Source: Dactylellina haptotyla
Lineage: Eukaryota; Ascomycota; Orbiliomycetes; Orbiliales; Orbiliaceae
NCBI GenBank assembly: GCA_031310005.1
Contig: CM062385.1
Location: 1 to 64,000 of the forward strand
Length of the DNA stretch: 64,000 bases
Direction of reading: 5' to 3'
The notes beneath the pieces are model-generated. The model saw only the letters and a list, made by a program, of their open reading frames with translations, was not told the origin of the DNA and did no database searches. The position numbers and the translations under genes were made by a program. This document shows positions 20,384 to 30,773 of this stretch, in pieces (the stretch's first letter is position 1; each line of letters opens with the position of its first letter).

Positions 20384-21544
20384 TTACCGCTGTACGCCAC
20401 CGCCATAATAATGCTGCTCTTCTGCCCTGCCAGCATATATATCCGTAGTGTTCACCCTCGGATCCCAAGCATAAGGCTTATCGCCGGTCCAGACAGATTG
20501 GTTGTTAGGATCGGCCGGTTTGAAAGGAGGTGGTACTGGAACTAAATTTCGTTTCCGTAGTTCTCTAACAATGAGCCACGCTCCGACGAGCAGGACGGCT
20601 AATCCACCTACTACACCTCCCACGATGGCGCCAATTGGAGGCGATGATGTTCTACCCGGCGGAGCAGCACTTGTCAATGAGGTTTCGGACGAGATTGGGG
20701 AAGTCAGAGTACTTGTATCTAAAGTCGTTGATTTTTTAACTAATATTGATGATGAGTTTGTTGCACTCCTAGTTTGTAACGTAGAGCTCGAGGACGTGGT
20801 GGATGAAGGCTCCGAGGTGGTGCCGGACGAGTTGGACTTACTGGTTGAACTTGAAGATTTAGTAGTTACGTCGCTAGAAGTTGTGGTAGTACTCTCTTTT
20901 GAGGTAGTTGATGATGGTGATGATGTTGATGTTGATGTTGATGGTGATGAGGTCGTAGGCGAGGTTATAGTCGTTGTTGAAGGTGTTGGTGAAGGCGCTG
21001 GCAAAGGCGTTGGTGAGGGTGTTGGGGAAGGCGTCGTCGTCGAAGGTGGTTGGGTCGGTGTCGGTGTCGTTGTCGAGGTGGGAGTTGGCGTTGGGCTCGG
21101 GCTCAGGATTACGACCTTTCGCTGAATCGTAAAAGCATCCGATTGATCTGCCTGTAGTTGTCTTTTTACGACGCAGGTGACGGTGCCGTCCAGGCGAGTC
21201 TGACACGTCGGTGTGTTGTTGGCAATATTGAAAAGGATCCTATAATCCGTGCCCGGGTCGACATTGGGAACCTGCCAGGTATATTTTTCGTTGATGGCCC
21301 AGTCCGTCTCATTGCCACCGCTAGCTATATCTGTGCTCGTTGACGATGAATCTTGGATCAATGTCAAACTAATGTCAGTAAACCAGCTTCCAACCCCGGT
21401 CCAAATGATATCAAAGCTGTCGCCGCTGGTCAGAGCTTCTCCACTCGACGGAGCTAAGATCTCGCTCTTCACGGCGGTGGGAAACAAGGAGGTCCAGGCG
21501 ACCGCTAGAGCCAGAATTTTGCCCCGTCGCTTTCGTGCGAACAT
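20384..21544 (-). CDS. Single-pass surface protein with Kre9/Knh1-like domain and mucin stalk
   Basis: A 386-aa type I plasma-membrane protein. Residues 1-27 are a signal peptide. Residues ~29-140 form an Ig-like domain of the Kre9/Knh1 N-terminal type (LAPSSGEALTSGDSFDIIWT...), common in fungal wall proteins. Residues ~147-300 are a heavily O-glycosylatable stalk: SPTPTP repeats, then Ser/Thr runs. The membrane segment is about 304-326 (IGAIVGGVVGGLAVLLVGAW), with Arg/Lys right after it, and a 60-residue tail with PPPF and several Tyr. The architecture resembles wall-stress sensors and mucins; a sensor role is inference. The stalk is coded by TTG/GTT/GAT-type triplet repeats on the plus strand (20908-20960), likely variable in length. 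Single exon, intact. Confidence 0.8.
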   Translation of the reverse strand: MFARKRRGKILALAVAWTSLFPTAVKSEILAPSSGEALTSGDSFDIIWTGVGSWFTDISLTLIQDSSSTSTDIASGGNETDWAINEKYTWQVPNVDPGTDYRILFNIANNTPTCQTRLDGTVTCVVKRQLQADQSDAFTIQRKVVILSPSPTPTPTSTTTPTPTQPPSTTTPSPTPSPTPLPAPSPTPSTTTITSPTTSSPSTSTSTSSPSSTTSKESTTTTSSDVTTKSSSSTSKSNSSGTTSEPSSTTSSSSTLQTRSATNSSSILVKKSTTLDTSTLTSPISSETSLTSAAPPGRTSSPPIGAIVGGVVGGLAVLLVGAWLIVRELRKRNLVPVPPPFKPADPNNQSVWTGDKPYAWDPRVNTTDIYAGRAEEQHYYGGGVQR

Positions 21545-22768
21545 TTTTATCGTCTTGGATTTCGTCGGCTTCTATCCCCTTTACGGAACGCAGTGAACGC
21601 AGATCTGGTTTGAGAGACAACACGACGTCTAGTCGTTATACCGTCCTTGATTTTGGAGCGCACGTTCGAACCAAGAAGGGTTTATCGTGTTATAGTCCGC
21701 AAGTACATCTCCATCGCAATGGCTTGTTTTCATTTTCGTCGCGCGATGTCACCCATTTAAAGCACATTTCGAACTGGCTGAGGCTGAACTCAACATTCCC
21801 GAAAACATCACCTGCGATTGGTCTTGTTCAAAATGAATGGCAAAAAAAAGATAGCCTCGTTGACGGAAAGTTGGGTGGCGTCCGTGCATGGAGGTCCAAT
21901 ACACCTTGGCAGTTCTTGACCTCACCACCGCGCTTCCGTTCTTCTCTGTTTGTCGATGCTCCCATTGCTTAGTTCAAGACGTATCTTCCAAGCGCGGTAC
22001 ATTGCTTATCATGTCGTAGCAGCGTAAGAACAGCTAATTATCATTCATAGATTAAAAAACAATCTTATGGGCTTTATTAGTGTTTAAAGTAATCTCCTAA
22101 CCTTGTGATAGTCATCAGCCTGGGATAGTTGACAGAGGGAAAAATGTTCATTGTTGAAAAATAGAGAGGTAGGTGCATGCGAGTTGTGCACTATACACGC
22201 GTACCAACTCTGTAGAGGATTCTGTATAGGATCTGCTTGGATTTGCGTGGGACGTTGCATATCGGGCGGTCCACACTATCCGCTTATTACGTGCTGAAAT
22301 ATCAGGCTTCTATCCAAGTTGATACTTGCGAAAAGATCTAAAATATAAATCACATTGTGTTGAGCGTACTTGATACTTTGAAAGCCATTCGCATATATAT
22401 ATCGTTTAGCAAATTATAGAAGTAGAAGCTGAAATACTAGCAAAAGTTTTCTTAGTTCCCGGAGGCCTTCTAAGGCGTCTTGATTGTCCCAAAAACTCAA
22501 ATAATCGATCAGGTTAATCGATCTGTTATTCCAATAATTTTCGTTTGATTTAAAATTGGTTGGTGATGTCGGATAGAAATACAGGGTAACATAACGATGC
22601 CCGTAGGGAGTACAGGGACGTTCTTAACGATGTCCTAGAACGAGATTTTTGCGATTTAGGAACGCCAGGGCCCCAAGAAACGACATTCTGGAACAATCTA
22701 GAACATTTCAAAAGAAGAACCGGTCTAGGGCGTCGTAGTAGTCATCAATTCCCTCTTAAAATCTTGAG
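21545..22768. other. Intergenic, no supported gene
   Basis: Contains the upstream region of the mucin-like gene (plus-strand ORF 21535-21972 is basic, without a signature, and overlaps its 5' end), then featureless DNA. Confidence 0.45.
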
Positions 22769-22932
22769 CTACTGAGGGCAGGCCTAATAAGGGACGGTGT
22801 TGTTAGCTCGGACGATAGAAATTGCGTGAGAAAGCGACGTACTGCACCGCAGCTACTGCAGGTTTTGGTAGAGCCATCGGTGGCAGCACCGCACTTAGGG
22901 CAACTAGACCCGTGATAGTTGACTGGCTCCAT
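22769..22932 (-). CDS. 34-aa zinc-ribbon-like Cys peptide (two exons)
   Basis: A very short gene that appears only after splicing. Exon 1 (22932-22843) encodes 30 residues ending CSSCGA. A phase-0 intron (22842-22784, 59 bp) has a GTACGT donor, a GAGCTAAC branch point and a TTATTAG acceptor. Exon 2 (22783-22769) adds A-C-P-Q and stops. The product has C11-x2-C14 (CPKCG), C25-x2-C28 (CSSCG) and C32. Short fungal peptides with CPKCG...CSSCGA...CP are known to me as an uncharacterised type. The two CxxC knuckles suggest zinc or other metal binding in the cytosol, since no signal peptide is present. Without splicing, the frame runs into a non-conserved tail, which argues for the intron. Upstream Met at 22980 is possible but out of character. 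Confidence 0.75.
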
Positions 22933-25540
22933 TTCAAATTTTGAGAGTTGGTTGAGTTTCCAGCAATTTGGGATATTCATGGGTTAAGATGGTGTTTTGC
23001 GGAGGTTATCGTTTTCGGCGCGTGGTGCGGGGTTCATGGTTTTCGGCAACTGTCGGACTGAATTGTACGTCTGGACGGTATCAGCTTTACCAAGAAAAGT
23101 TACTCCTCCCATATTGAGGCGAAATTTTAACTGCTTTATATAGCGTGCTGAATCTGCCAAGATAATATAATTGTCTATTAATACTAAATAGGTATTTTAT
23201 ATCCTATATCCGTGGGGATTTCGGTCTGCTTGAATCCAGGCGCTTTCGAGGCAAGTTTTCAGCAAACCATCCAACAAAATTGTGCAGGTGCCCGCATTTA
23301 CAGAACGTCGCCTCAGTAATATATTATCGTTGTAGTAAAATGGCCAAGGGATCCAGTTTAAAATTAGGAAAAATTGAGACCAAATCGAAACTTATGACTA
23401 AACTGGACAATCAGCAGGAAACAACAGATATATAATTATCGTCGCGCGCGTTAAAATTAATAAATTAAAATATTTTTATGCGCGCGTTGGTTCCTCAAAG
23501 ACTATACGCAAATTAACTTTTAACTCTCTTTTTATTTTTAAAATTTTAATTTATGTACACTTTAACTGAATCCGATTCTTAAAAAGTCCCGAGATTTCGG
23601 CATAATATATAATAAACTGTAGCTTTCTGTATTTTCCGATAAGTTAAACTTAGGAGGTCCATGTTCTAGCACTGCAACTCGTCTATCGCAGCACAAAGGG
23701 AGCTTCCTTGAATGGTATATGTATCTCATCCCCCTATTCTATACATAAGCTTTCAACCTGTAATCAGTGCAAGAAATGCGAAAATTAGTTATAAAGAAAC
23801 CTCAATATAATAACTAGCGAAGTTCGATCCCCCCCAAAAAAAACCAATTTAATAATCAAAAAAAAGTAACTCGTGGATTGATAAAATAAGAATGATAGAC
23901 CAGCAGCCAGGATCTCAGATTTTCCTTTAGTGGGTCGAAGTTGGTACTGATGATACTCGATTAAAGTTCAAGCTCTTAGCCGAATAAAGTTGTAATCTAT
24001 ATAGAATGAAATGTTATTTGAGCACAATCTTACCCCAAGGTATGTGTATACCATATAAAGACGAGGGTATTTTCAGGATCTTTGGGTGCGATTTATGAGA
24101 AGATGGCTCTTAGGGATCAAAGTTTGACGAAACTTTAATATTCTGAGCCACTGACTTAGGCGCTGAAAATCCATGTTTATAATACATTCAATGTGAATAC
24201 TGGGTTAGCGAAGCCGTATGAAGATAGTATAATCCTTCTGGAGTTCGTTCAGTTGCTGGATTTAGTCTGATGATAGTACACCCAAAACCATGGGGAGTCA
24301 CTGCTATCTTAATTACTATATAATGCTTGAGCTCCCGTTTATTCCAATAGCAAATGCAGAATGCCCCTTAATCCAAAATTGCATTTGCGAATATCGAGCT
24401 CTCGTCGTTGGGTCCGATTCTTCAACCACCAAACCTTCAATGATAGGAATTGGAGGGAGAATTCTCAGCTGAGGCTGAGGAATCTGGGCGCGCATTCACT
24501 TCGAATAATGCCAAGGATCTGTTTAGGTCGCTGCCAATCGCTAAGCTCTCCCCACTGACCAATATCAATGTATAACAAATAATGACAAAGTTGCCACTAG
24601 TGCACCCATTTCCCGAGCGACTAGATATAAAAAATTATTATTGAAACTAACGCTTAGGAAACTCACGATTTCTTCAAAAGAGTGTTGAGATTGGTGAGTT
24701 TTATGTAGAGAACCAAATGGTAATTAAATTAAAATAATAGCAAAATTGGCAAGTGCTTTAAAATTCGCCTGCAGCTCGACCAGCCACCCTTACTTATTAA
24801 TATTTAGCTGTTACAATATTAGTATTGGTGTCAAACCAATGCTTATCGTAAAAGGCATATATTATCTAAGAATATTTTTCAATCCACTTTTAAATAAAGT
24901 GCAAACCATTTCGTGGTTACCGACAGTCCTACATGCAAGGGAGCTGCAGGTCAGGCGGGCCACAAAATAGGGCGCGAATGCTACTGGCAAAAGCCTGTGT
25001 AATCATGAAACTTCGCTGAATAAGTGGTTACTCTATTAGTTAAAATTATAACTATACAAAACCAATATTATTATTATTCAAATTGCCAAATCTACAAACA
25101 GAATAGCTACGAACCTAGCTCTTATTCAGGCTTCCAATGGATATTGTATTTGGGTTTAGTCAATATCCCAGTGGCGGACTGCAGTGAGTGTAACATCTGC
25201 AACGCAGCAGTGTCCGTGATCTGTTAGCAACAAAATCCGGGGCTGAGAAACAGGAACTTTAGCGGTCACCTGGCATGACAGTCGGTAAATTCCTTGTGCG
25301 TCGTGTTTCCAAATCCAGATCTAGATCTAGGCTAGGCCTAACAGTCGCATGTCTTGAAGCTGCAAAAGCCTCGATACATTATAGCTTGAGCAAATTCAGC
25401 CCCAGGCCAGCGTCGTTGATAGTTAATGAATATAGTAGATTCCCTGGATCCTCTTTCTAGCCCGACTATTTCTCTTTCAGGTCTTTTCGTTGCATGCTTT
25501 TTTGCCCTTGAACTGATATTCCTCACGACTACAAGCGAGA
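22933..25540. other. Long AT-leaning intergenic stretch, no supported gene
   Basis: About 2.6 kb. Many short ORFs (24290-24472, 24746-24970, 25024-25227, 25275-25460) have no signature. A hydrophobic stretch (LFVACFFALELIFLTTT) is encoded in plus frame near 25483-25535, just before the 25541 gene but in another frame; it may be its displaced signal peptide. The inverted/direct CG-rich repeat at 23443-23488 is listed separately. Confidence 0.5.
23443..23488. repeat. Paired CGCGCG blocks flanking an AT core
   Basis: CGCGCGCGTT and GCGCGCGTT lie about 36 bp apart with a pure A/T sequence between them. Alternating CG in AT-rich DNA is rare here. The block can pair as a short hairpin. No function is assigned. 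Confidence 0.4.
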
Positions 25541-26348
25541 ATGTCCTCCACAACTTGTCAAATATACTTCGCGAACACGTTCACCTACAATATTACTAGC
25601 TATTACTCAGGCATCACCGCAACCTGCTCTGGTACTGACTGCATTCTCATAGCCTCAAATGGAAATCAAAAAGAAGTAACCTGCGATGGAAGTCTACAGT
25701 ACCGCGGCGCTGAAGCCTACGTCGAAGACTCCGGCTACATCTGCGCCTGTGGCTCGCGACAAATCACCATTCCGAGCACATACAATTGCGCCGACATCTG
25801 CTACAATCTATATGTCAACTTGCAGTGTAATTTCGTTAACCTCCGGAGTGGTTTCTTAAACGGCAATCCAACAGATTCAGCGGATGATGATACCTGTGAG
25901 CAGTACCGCTGTGCTGGAGATGGTAGTAATATCTGCACGCAAGACGGATCAACTGAGTACGTTTGCGACAACATGGAACGCGACTATCTTCTCGGTGGAG
26001 GCTCTGCCAGCTTGACATATATTTGTAATTGTGACGGTGCGGCGACGGTCCCAGATATATACGGTGGTGGGTCCGGCAAATCTTGTGGAGGTAGGGGCGG
26101 AGGGGGGGCAGAGGAAACAACTTCATCTCTGCTTCCGACTCAAACGGAAACTAGAGTTGGGGATGGACAGGCAGTATGTAACAATCATAACAATTCGTTT
26201 CGTTGTTCGGATATTGGAGCTAACATTAAGAACTCAGACTGGACAATCTACATCTAAAATCTCATCAAGTTCGAGTAGAATCAGACTCAACCATGGCTTT
26301 GTCCTTATTTCGATGATACTTTGCTTAATTCAATCAATTGCCGCCTAA
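25541..26348 (+). CDS. GPI-anchored Cys-rich surface protein (two or more exons)
   Basis: Exon (25541-26173) encodes a Cys-rich region with 20-odd cysteines (motifs TATCSGTDC, ICACGSRQ, CEQYRCAGDG, YICNCDG) and a Gly-rich linker. A 64-bp phase-0 intron (26174-26237) with GTATGT donor, GCTAAC branch point and CTCAG acceptor leads to an exon (26238-26348) coding a Ser-run and a hydrophobic C-terminus, GFVLISMILCLIQSIAA, typical of a GPI-attachment signal. The spliced product is 247 aa from Met 25541. Unspliced, the frame ends in DWTIYI without any anchor. No signal peptide follows Met 25541, so a 5' exon or a frame lesion just upstream is likely (hydrophobic segment in another frame at 25483-25535). 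Role unknown; cell-wall location inferred. Confidence 0.65.
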
Positions 26349-27774
26349 TGGAATTTCCTAACCTCAAGATAAGATACCAATCCGGGTGTCGTAATGTTGA
26401 TTCGACGAGATTATTCAAGTTTTATAGTTTTCTCAATACTTGATACCGCTCTAAGATCTTTCAATACTCTTTAAAAACGATGGAAATGACAGTTAAGAAT
26501 TTCAAAATGGCAGAGGCTGCTCATAACATATCTGCTCACTATCTATAATTTCACTCAAATCCCAACTCATCCGACTAAGTTCTTATCTACATGGAGCCCT
26601 TGGGAATAAATACAATTCCTAAAATTTGAAAATATAACAAATTTTGAAAGTCAGTGTTGAAGCTTGATTTCTATCTGTGGTCCTAACCACCAGATCATTA
26701 ATATCTTCTTTCTAGAGCTTCCTTGTATTGATACTACCTTATTTTCAAGCTCTCCAAGGCCATTGGTAGATTTTGCTACAACTCTTTTAAACCCTTTCAG
26801 ATGCTTTAAAGATTTTTGAAATGTGGGTTCTAGCGACGTTTATAAAACGAGCCCTCGTTCATCAATGATTCCAATAATGTATAGTACCGTTACTTGAATC
26901 GCTGGGCACACCAGCGGCTGTGTTTCGCTGGCTCTTGCCCAAGCAGGGCAACTGGAAAGACGAGTTGGAAAATAGCTTTTGCTAGAGGGTAGAAATATCC
27001 GGGAGGGTGAGTATTACGGACCTGTGTAAGGTGAGGGCATCTAAGGTGGGAGAGCTGCAACCGGAGCGTTAGATGTATTCCTAATTACAGCCGCAGATAT
27101 CACAAATCTACCCTAATCTACTTCTGCGGTTGGCATTACAAAAAGTATTAATAACAAATATATATTGTGCGTTACTCAAGATAATAGTCATTTGTTGTCA
27201 CATATTTTATTTTTCGCTTTATAAATATACGACAGAATATATGTTTGAGAACACATACCTGTTCTAGGTGCCACACTGTTCCGACATCCAGAAGTGGACC
27301 TGCGGATCATGGACCTCGACGGAGCGACCGAGCCAGGTCCACTTAGGTAATATAATGTATATAATTGTAAATTTTTGACTACATGAATAATCTTTCGATC
27401 TTCATCAGTTAACTCAAACAGAATTTATTACCCTCGCTATCCACTATGCTATTATCTATTTTATGGCGGTCTCTTTGATACCTCACAATCATACGTATAT
27501 GTTGGTCTGAGAACCAGGTATCTTGAATAGAAGTAGAGCCACACGTAGAAGTGAATACCTACGTGGTATCAGAAAACGCGACTTGAATATTTTCAAATAC
27601 AAATAGACTGAATACTTTCTCAGTTAAGCAGTGGAACCTGATCTTGTCCCCAACTTGAAAGAAAATCAGTGTGTAAAAACAAGTAGAGTTATTGTCATGA
27701 GACGGAGCTTATAGCCAACTGATTGCTCACTTATGGACGTGGAATCGAACCGTATCGCTTGGTCGTATTTACAG
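26349..27774. other. Intergenic with LTR-like fragments
   Basis: No ORF with a signature. Bases 27270-27575 are less AT-rich and hold a long inverted repeat and a TGGTATCAGA motif (27564-27573) like the initiator-Met tRNA primer site used by Copia elements. No matching second LTR was found in the window. Confidence 0.4.
27292..27344. repeat. Perfect 10-bp inverted repeat, 33-nt loop
   Basis: AAGTGGACCT (27292-27301) and AGGTCCACTT (27335-27344) are exact reverse complements. The loop is GC-rich and also contains GGACCTCG. It could form a stable stem-loop in RNA. It may belong to an LTR remnant. Confidence 0.55.
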
Positions 27775-28173
27775 CTAATGAGCAAATTCTTCGTTGCTCA
27801 ATAAAGCTGGCAAATTATTATCAGCTAGCAAAAACGGTTCATTATTAATGATTCTAGAGGATTGATAGATATTGAACATTGGAGTTATTATTTGGCAACT
27901 GGGCCCGTTGCTATGGGGCAGATTGGCCTGACACACCATTCTTGGGATAGATTCCTCTGTAAGTTTTAGCTTCTTGATCGTCACTGGCAACGGGTGCACT
28001 GGGCTCCTTTCTGTCAAACTCGAGCCTAATAAACAAAACACTACCAACAAAAGGATCCCCACTCCCAGTACTATTCCTGCTCTAACTCTGCTGCTGCTTG
28101 ATTTTGATCCTCTATTGTTAGATGTCTTGCCAAATAATGTCTTCGATGCGCTCATGGAGGAGACTAGCGGCAT
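27775..28173 (-). CDS. Ser-rich single-pass membrane protein, 5' end uncertain
   Basis: Not recognised by family. From Met 28173 the product is 132 aa: a Ser/Asn/Arg-rich part, one strong membrane segment at about residues 30-53 (VRAGIVLGVGILLLVVFCLL) and a ~80-residue tail with two Cys. The frame stays open upstream to about 28325 and is Ser/Thr/Pro-rich (SSSAISVPASEPRNS), but without a Met, so a 5' exon joined at an acceptor such as TTCTAG (~28247) is likely. The layout (Ser-rich part, membrane span, tail) suits a small type II or mucin-like membrane protein. It lies in the run of surface-protein genes. Confidence 0.5.
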   Translation of the reverse strand: MPLVSSMSASKTLFGKTSNNRGSKSSSSRVRAGIVLGVGILLLVVFCLLGSSLTERSPVHPLPVTIKKLKLTEESIPRMVCQANLPHSNGPSCQIITPMFNIYQSSRIINNEPFLLADNNLPALLSNEEFAH

Positions 28174-28325
28174 GGTCGACGATGAAGCTAGTAGAGTTGT
28201 TCCAAGAGAATTTCGTGGCTCGCTTGCTGGTACACTTATAGCAGAGCTAGAATTTAGTGGGTGAGTGAGTTCAAGGCTGGGCTTGGCATTGCGTTGGAGA
28301 GTGTAGAAGAGATTAAATTGCTCTC

Positions 28326-28815
28326 ACAGCTGATATGGCTGCTGTTTATTAGTCAACGCAGCCGCGGGTCTTGGCTTGGTAGCGGTTGAAGGTGTTTAAG
28401 CTGTTGATTGATTGCCATTTACTTCTCTGCTATAGATGAAAACCTGTGAGCAGGGGAGCGTATTTAGGTCATTGAACAATATAGGTTTGCCTTTAGCAAA
28501 CAACAATATTTCCTGCGAAATGCAGTTTCGAGACTTATTCATTAGACAAAACCTGTACCAGCTAAGCAACTACCGTGCTTTATGTAGCGAGTGTTGAGGT
28601 CAGGTTGAGCCTCAAACAATCGCATATTATATTAATATATAATCACTATGCCCTTATCGGACCATAACAGCTCTGACAACTTATATAAGAAAAACCATAT
28701 ATGAGAATAAAACAATACGAAACAATACTCACACATGATATCAAAACTTATTGAAGCTAACACAAAATATATACGTTCCGTTAATTAGTCTCATATGTAA
28801 CGGCTGATATAAATC
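28326..28815. other. Intergenic, possible 5' exon of the 27775 gene
   Basis: Contains short Pro/Gln-rich open stretches on the minus strand (about 28335-28400) that could be exon material of the gene to the left; none could be joined with confidence. The rest is AT-rich 3' flank of the GPI gene. Confidence 0.35.
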
Positions 28816-29836
28816 TTAAAAAATGATGTTGAGTAATAGAGCGCAAACAGATACTACGAATAAAATGATGATACTGTCGCTTCTTGCATGCAAAAAGTAA
28901 TGTGCGGCTGAATGCGAAGATGGCGTAGTAGGGTTGCTGATAGCGGTGAAATATGTAATTGAGGCTGATGTTACTGGGGCGAGAGTTATTTCTCCGGAGG
29001 TAAATACCGAAGACTCCCCGTTCTTCGTGGTGGAAGCTAATGTCTGCAGATTCATTCCAGTCTATTCAAATCCTCCAGAATAATTTCTGTTAGCCCTCTC
29101 CAACTAGGATTTTGTTGGATTGAGGCCTATATCGCAGAAGAAAATAATAAACCCTTACCGTTTGTCCAAACCCGCAATGACGGTATATGAACAATGTACT
29201 CGTCGTCACAACATGACCAAGACACGAACTCCCAAATATGTTGCACAAGGATGCCTGATATACTACATTAGGCCGGCAGGCGCACGAATAGTACCTCGAG
29301 TCCGTAAAACTCGAACATTGACTTGCCAGAAACTGTAAGGATTGACAAGCAGATATGGCAATGCTGGTGCAGCTCAGGTCGCTAAACGTTCCGAAGGCAT
29401 AGTTTGATAGGACGGGAGTCGAAGGACTGAAGTTGATTTTGGGACCGCAGGCAGATAGCCAAGCGCTTTGTATGTCCTCGTAGTAATGGTCATTGTTCGG
29501 GCTACGAGCGCACTGGCGGGTCTCAGATTCGCAGCTTCAACCAATTATCGTAAGTAGATATAATACTAATTTCACGGTGATCAATTTTATCATGCATTGG
29601 GACTCTTACTCAGTTATAGCTGAGAAGACCTCTTGTGTGCAGTAACAGGCCGCATACTCGTCCGGAGAAGCGTCTGGTGGTAGGTTATCACACTCGGCTA
29701 CCTTAGACTGGAGTGTAAGGCAGCCATCGAAAGTTACTGGAGCGAGACAGCTACTAGGATCAGGGAGCCGAGATGATATGGACCGAGCCGTAATGGTTCC
29801 TAGAGACAAAGCCAGAAGATTAAATAAGTGGAGCAT
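28816..29836 (-). CDS. GPI-anchored Cys-rich protein, three exons, 282 aa
   Basis: Model built from splice signals. Exon 1 (29836-29610) encodes a signal peptide (MLHLFNLLALSLGTITARS) and a Cys-rich start with CYCTQEVFSAIT. Intron 1 is 29609-29535 (GTAAGA...GAAG). Exon 2 (29534-29159) continues the pattern: CESETRQC, a WLSAC segment, then ISACQSLQFLASQC, YYSCACRP and SLCNIFGSSC. Intron 2 is 29158-29062 (GTAAGG, GGCTAAC branch, AATAG). Exon 3 (29061-28816) gives a Ser/Thr stalk and a hydrophobic C-terminus (IIILFVVSVCALLLNIIF) as in GPI signals. Exon lengths of 227, 376 and 246 nt keep the frame throughout. TATAAAAG lies 115 bp upstream. The cysteine spacing resembles a fungal extracellular family with no known activity. 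Intact, so probably expressed. Confidence 0.8.
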
Positions 29837-29950
29837 GGTGCTGATTAATTTGAAATATCAGAAATAATAGAAGAATCGTTCTTTGGTGTCGACTAATTTG
29901 TAGCATACGAGCCTCTACTTTATCCTTCCGGTCGGATGAGTTAGGCTTTT

Positions 29951-29958
29951 CTTTTATA
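29951..29958 (-). promoter_or_regulatory. TATA box of the GPI Cys-rich gene
   Basis: TATAAAAG on the minus strand, 115 bp before the ATG at 29836, the same spacing class as at the adhesin and Cys-rich loci. Confidence 0.55.
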
Positions 29959-30773
29959 AGTGGCTGGTATGATACTGCCATGGTGTATTTAAACTACCCC
30001 ACCAGCTTCGACGAATCGGTCTTGTAAACTAAACATTTGCCTGAATGCAAAACTCACACATTTTACCCAGTAACCTACGATTACACAAAATAAGTATGGA
30101 GTATCGAGGATAGTATCACTCCTTCAGAAAATTTGACTAAATCGAAATATGCGCGATTTTCAGCTGAATCCAATTGCTCGCAATCTGGGCTGAAGACTGC
30201 GCTGCGAGGCTGCTGTTGGGCTTGAGTGTCACAGCCAAGCTTGGCATTAAATCAATCGGGAGTTACCGCGGCGTTTGCCATCTGCAGCAGGACTCTTGTT
30301 TATCAAGTCCAAACTATCCTTAGCTTGGTAAGGACCAATTTCCGACGCCGAAAGTATACCTAAACACGATGCTGGCTGGAGTTCCAATAACATGTTACAA
30401 TAGTTGAACCTGGAACTGGCCAATACTCATACGAAACTTAACATCCGAATATTACTAGCTCGGTATCGATTGGTACGTTCCGAAGATCTAGGATTGAAAT
30501 TCCTTCTTCTGATATGAGATTTCGCAGACCCACACTGCACTTGATTACCTACTTACACCGTGAAATCATATAACATGATAAGAACCCAATATGCCGAAAG
30601 GCTACTCCATGGCTAACCGAACCTAACGCAACCCAAACTCCCATCTTCAAAGATCTTGCTATGATATGCTGGGAACTGTTTTGCCATTTTCTTTATTTCT
30701 CCTATTTTGTCAGAAAATACAACAGAAGTTACATACAAATAGACATCCGCGACTGACGATTGTTGCGTAAGTT
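29959..30773. other. Intergenic between divergent genes
   Basis: No ORF with a signature. Upstream DNA of the minus-strand GPI gene and the plus-strand DUF3433 gene. A short run CCGAACCTAACGCAACCC (near 30618) recalls telomere-like CCTAA words but is not a repeat. Confidence 0.45.

Noticed and set aside
20502-21125. 207-codon plus-strand ORF opposite the mucin-like gene
   Set aside because: Val/Gly/Asp-rich mirror of the Ser/Thr/Pro repeats, not an independent protein.
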